Source: Treponema vincentii F0403 (GTDB lineage: Bacteria > Spirochaetota > Spirochaetia > Treponematales > Treponemataceae). From it: 64,000 nt of DNA. A program made the translations under genes and the position numbers. The DNA lies in the NCBI RefSeq assembly GCF_000412995.1, contig NZ_KE332512.1, positions 1 to 64,000 of the forward strand. Reading direction: 5' to 3'. Shown here piece by piece: positions 63,607 through 64,000 of the stretch (the first letter of the stretch is position 1; every line of letters starts with the position of its first letter). Under the pieces are notes generated by a model that made no database searches, was not told the origin of the DNA, and worked only from the letters and a program-made list of their open reading frames with translations.

Positions 63607-64000
63607 CTATTTTACCGCTTTTAATACATATTTTTTTAATGCTTTTGTCGCTATATCCATGTTTAGATATTTCAAAGAATGTATATTTTTAAAAATTGCA
63701 AACAGCGTTACAGGAATGCCGAACGGAAGGCTCCAGATTCCGCAGCATAAAGACATGATATTTGCTTTTTTTACTTTTTCTTTTAAACACTCTTTGCAGC
63801 CGATTTCAATGTTCGTATGGCGGAACGTCAAAATCAATATACTGAAGACGGTATTTATGGTTAATGCATTTATACCTTTTCTTTTATTGCATAGCGGACA
63901 AAAACAATCTAATAACTGTTCTGCATGAGTATTAATAATTTCTTTTATTTCTTTTTTAGACATACTTTTTAAATCGACTGCATTTTTTATCCCTTCTAAT
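63607..64000 (-). CDS. Partial Cys-rich protein, 5' end outside window
   Basis: The frame is open to the window edge; the residues before the internal Met read LEGIKNAVDLKSM, which looks coding, so the true start is probably outside. The visible part has FCPLCNKRKG and IGCKECLKEK (paired CxxC) and a hydrophobic stretch (MSLCCGIWSLPFGIPVTLFA). Zinc ribbon plus membrane region; function unknown. Its stop lies four bases from the end of the truncated receptor. Confidence 0.55.
   Translation of the reverse strand, partial: LEGIKNAVDLKSMSKKEIKEIINTHAEQLLDCFCPLCNKRKGINALTINTVFSILILTFRHTNIEIGCKECLKEKVKKANIMSLCCGIWSLPFGIPVTLFAIFKNIHSLKYLNMDIATKALKKYVLKAVK

Overview
The window is spirochaetal chromosome, most likely a host-associated Treponema. 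The cues are an unlinked cheR-cheB pair, a DUF5312-type spirochaete protein, a pyruvate phosphate dikinase, an LplABC-like sugar transporter, NrdG, and moderately AT-rich DNA. I infer the genus from gene content and protein style; no database was searched.

Layout. 1-3396: 16S-23S spacer, 23S and 5S rRNA. 3496-7371: DUF5312 protein, cheR and cheB, with promoters very close to the first codons. 7573-9613: Crp/Fnr-type regulator divergent from a DUF1858/solute-binding fusion. 9673-13076: sugar ABC importer (two permeases, lipoprotein binding protein; no ATPase). About 13312-50643: a 37-kb Mu-like prophage. 50786-53936: P-loop protein and GH2 glycosidase. 53986-54192: an array of six perfect hairpins. 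54346-55632: NrdD-tail/thioredoxin fusion and nrdG. 55688-55761: CAU tRNA. 55872-59039: AMP-dependent ligase and Na/Pi cotransporter. 59062-59414: 150-bp tandem repeat. 59533-62295: ppdK. 62600-63602: broken, truncated Cache chemoreceptor. 63607-end: partial Cys-rich gene.

The prophage holds a near-complete Mu gene set (repressor, Ner, DDE transposase, MuB ATPase, GemA, Mor, protease/scaffold, capsid, contractile tail, baseplate, fibre, terminase, portal, head protein, lysis genes), but in a permuted order. The lysis-terminase-portal-head block, which in Mu follows mor, lies on the far side of the repressor. Mor is followed directly by the protease. Between the transposase and the MuB ATPase sits inserted cargo: HNH nuclease, tyrosine recombinase and a lone type I DNA methylase. 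Expression signals include overlapping repressor and early promoters, a -1 frameshift heptamer in the tail-chaperone gene, an internal scaffold start in the protease gene, and a terminator whose loop holds the protease start codon.

The most interesting part is the AT-rich plus-strand module after the repressor (40.1-42.6 kb). It holds two exported proteins, then a 299-aa soluble protein overlapping a 144-aa four-helix membrane protein. The arrangement (repressor, soluble sensor-sized protein, four-TM partner) parallels lambda cI-rexA-rexB and suggests a lysogen-expressed exclusion system. Next to it is a structured element with a perfect T-arm (43326-43442) that is not a standard tRNA.
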